This document shows, piece after piece, positions 31,389 to 32,620 of a stretch of 32,620 nucleotides of DNA (positions are counted from its first letter, which is position 1; each line of letters opens with the position of its first letter). The translations under genes and the position numbers were made by a program. The stretch is from Candidatus Gastranaerophilales bacterium. Lineage in GTDB: Bacteria > Cyanobacteriota > Vampirovibrionia > Gastranaerophilales > Gastranaerophilaceae. The DNA lies in contig CANPZB010000018.1 of NCBI GenBank assembly GCA_947588755.1, positions 1-32,620 on the forward strand, written 5' to 3'. The notes beneath the pieces are model-generated. The model was not told where the DNA came from and did not search any database. It was given only the letters and a program-made list of their open reading frames with translations.

Positions 31389-32573
31389 TTACGAAAAAAA
31401 GTCTTTCATTAAACTATTATACTTTTCTTTAATTGTGTTAATATTAAAAACTTCATTAACTCTTTTTTGGGCATTTTCTCCCAGAGTGAGTCTTAAATTA
31501 TCATCTTTTAACAACTTATTAATTGCATTTTTAAGTTGTTCAGGGTTTTTAGGTTCAACCGTTAATCCCGTTTCTTTGTCTATGGAAACATAATTTACTC
31601 CCGTACCCAAGTTTGTATTAATAACGGGTTTTGAATGCTTCATTGCTTCTAATTGAACTATACCAAATGATTCTGATTTACGGATGGAAGGCAAAATAAA
31701 TATATCAATATTGCTAAAAAGATAGTCTTTTTCTTTATTATTAATCACATTCCCTAATAACAAAATTTTATTTTGCAGTCCGTTATCATTAATATATTTT
31801 TTATAATTTTCAAATTCTTCACCATTACCTGCAATTAATAATACGGCATCGTCGATATACTTCATTATCTCAATAATAATAAAAAATCCTTTCCAGTTTA
31901 CAAATCTTCCGACACAGAGTAATTTCTTTTTGCCGTTGGCAAATTTATTAATATCATAAGTATTAATCAATATATTTTTGTTTTCGTTATTTGCTGTGTT
32001 AACTCCATAAGGTATAACGATACATTTTTGTCTGTTTAGGGATAATATTTCATCGGATTCTATTATATTTGGAGAAAGTACATGGATTATATCGGCTTTT
32101 TTATAAAAATATTTATATAATCTTTCAAAAGGTTTCATATATTTGTCATAGCCTACAATTGCCCCATGGTATGTAATTATCATTTTTTTATATTTTAGTA
32201 AGCCTAAATGAAATAAAATAAACCAAATGACAACATTTTGAATAACAGGCATATGAAAATGAATAATATCTGTTTTTAAAAACATCATCTTAAAAAACAA
32301 ACAAGGGGATATGGAATTTGCGGCAAAATTAAATAAATACCTGCACCTTATATACTTTACACCATTTTCAACCGACGATTTATCGGTATTGGAGCAGCAA
32401 ATAACCTCTTTTTCAAATTCTTCATCACTAAGACATTCATTAATCTGGTTAATTACGGCTTCAATGCCCCCGATATGAGGATAGGCATAGCGGGCAATGT
32501 GGGTGATTTTAATTTTTTTCAATATCCAACTGTTCTCCTTAGTTTGTACAACAATTTGTTTAAAATGTTGCAT
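31389..32573 (-). CDS. GT4-family glycosyltransferase
   Basis: About 394 residues from the ATG at 32573, or about 377 from a TTG at 32522, which has AAGGAG 12 bases upstream; family members start right at KITHIARYAYPHIGGIEAVI, so the shorter form is plausible. Further motifs: TDIIHFHMPVIQNVV, IVIPYGVNTANN, KLLCVGRFVNWKGFFIIIEI, VLLIAGNGEEFENY and LPSIRKSESFGIVQLEAMKH, with SFG-x4-EAM as the GT4 E-x7-E region. NTNLGTGVNYV closes the donor site. No tract. It begins the - strand group and the window ends 47 bases upstream of its longer start. Confidence 0.85.
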   Translation of the reverse strand: MQHFKQIVVQTKENSWILKKIKITHIARYAYPHIGGIEAVINQINECLSDEEFEKEVICCSNTDKSSVENGVKYIRCRYLFNFAANSISPCLFFKMMFLKTDIIHFHMPVIQNVVIWFILFHLGLLKYKKMIITYHGAIVGYDKYMKPFERLYKYFYKKADIIHVLSPNIIESDEILSLNRQKCIVIPYGVNTANNENKNILINTYDINKFANGKKKLLCVGRFVNWKGFFIIIEIMKYIDDAVLLIAGNGEEFENYKKYINDNGLQNKILLLGNVINNKEKDYLFSNIDIFILPSIRKSESFGIVQLEAMKHSKPVINTNLGTGVNYVSIDKETGLTVEPKNPEQLKNAINKLLKDDNLRLTLGENAQKRVNEVFNINTIKEKYNSLMKDFFS

Positions 32574-32620
32574 GTATTAAACAGGTAAAAATGAGCACAA
32601 TTAAACCAATCAGAGATTTT

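Overview
The window is AT-rich (roughly 30% GC by eye) and is almost entirely one surface-glycan locus. A prepilin with the leader GFTLAEVLITLGIIGVVAVL sits beside it. That style of prepilin, the low GC and the gene content suggest a gut Gastranaerophilales (Melainabacteria/Vampirovibrionia) or a similar low-GC Gram-negative-type bacterium. This placement is inference; there is no rRNA or marker gene in the window.

Layout. 1-438: non-coding, GC-richer, repeat-rich DNA. 439-1646: prepilin with a lectin-like tail, and a small convergent XRE regulator. 1770-11818 (+ strand): hexapeptide acetyltransferase, three paralogous SAM methyltransferases, 3,4-ketoisomerase, DegT-like protein, two GNAT/FemAB-like transferases, sugar aminotransferase, GT9 and a large GT-B enzyme. 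11939-25594 (- strand, read right to left): acyltransferase, GT4, two CDP-glycerol glycerophosphotransferases, Wzx flippase, TagD, a fused nucleotidyltransferase-HAD protein, Wzz, radical SAM, PAP2, lipid kinase and a GT2. 25654-27577 (+): GT2 and GT4. 27569-32573 (-): Wzy/WaaL-type membrane protein and three GT4 enzymes.

How the genes fit together. The ketoisomerase (3070), aminotransferase (8184) and acetyltransferase (1770) together look like the FdtA/B/C or QdtA/B/C steps giving a dTDP-3-acetamido-3,6-dideoxyhexose. TagD and the two TagB/TagF-type enzymes would make CDP-glycerol and transfer glycerol phosphate. The glycosyltransferases build the repeat unit, Wzx exports it, and the Wzy-like and Wzz proteins polymerise it and set chain length. 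Methyl, acyl and GNAT-type transferases would decorate it.

The most striking feature is a set of ten homopolymeric G/C tracts of 10-14 bases, each inside a coding sequence. They behave like contingency (phase-variation) tracts. In five genes the present tract length puts the downstream part out of frame (OFF: two methyltransferases, the DegT-like gene, one glycerophosphotransferase, the acyltransferase); in the other five the reading frame is open. Six or seven of the ten share nucleotide flanks (consensus TC-G10-CAATGCG) although they lie in unrelated genes, in both orientations and in different reading frames. Three share a further AATTTT(T)CTCT flank. This points to a common nucleotide-level origin, possibly a transposed or copied tract module, and is the best candidate for something undescribed. 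Two degraded gene ends (a TagD-like start at 11877-11951 and a glycerophosphotransferase tail at 20836-20910) show the locus has been reshuffled.
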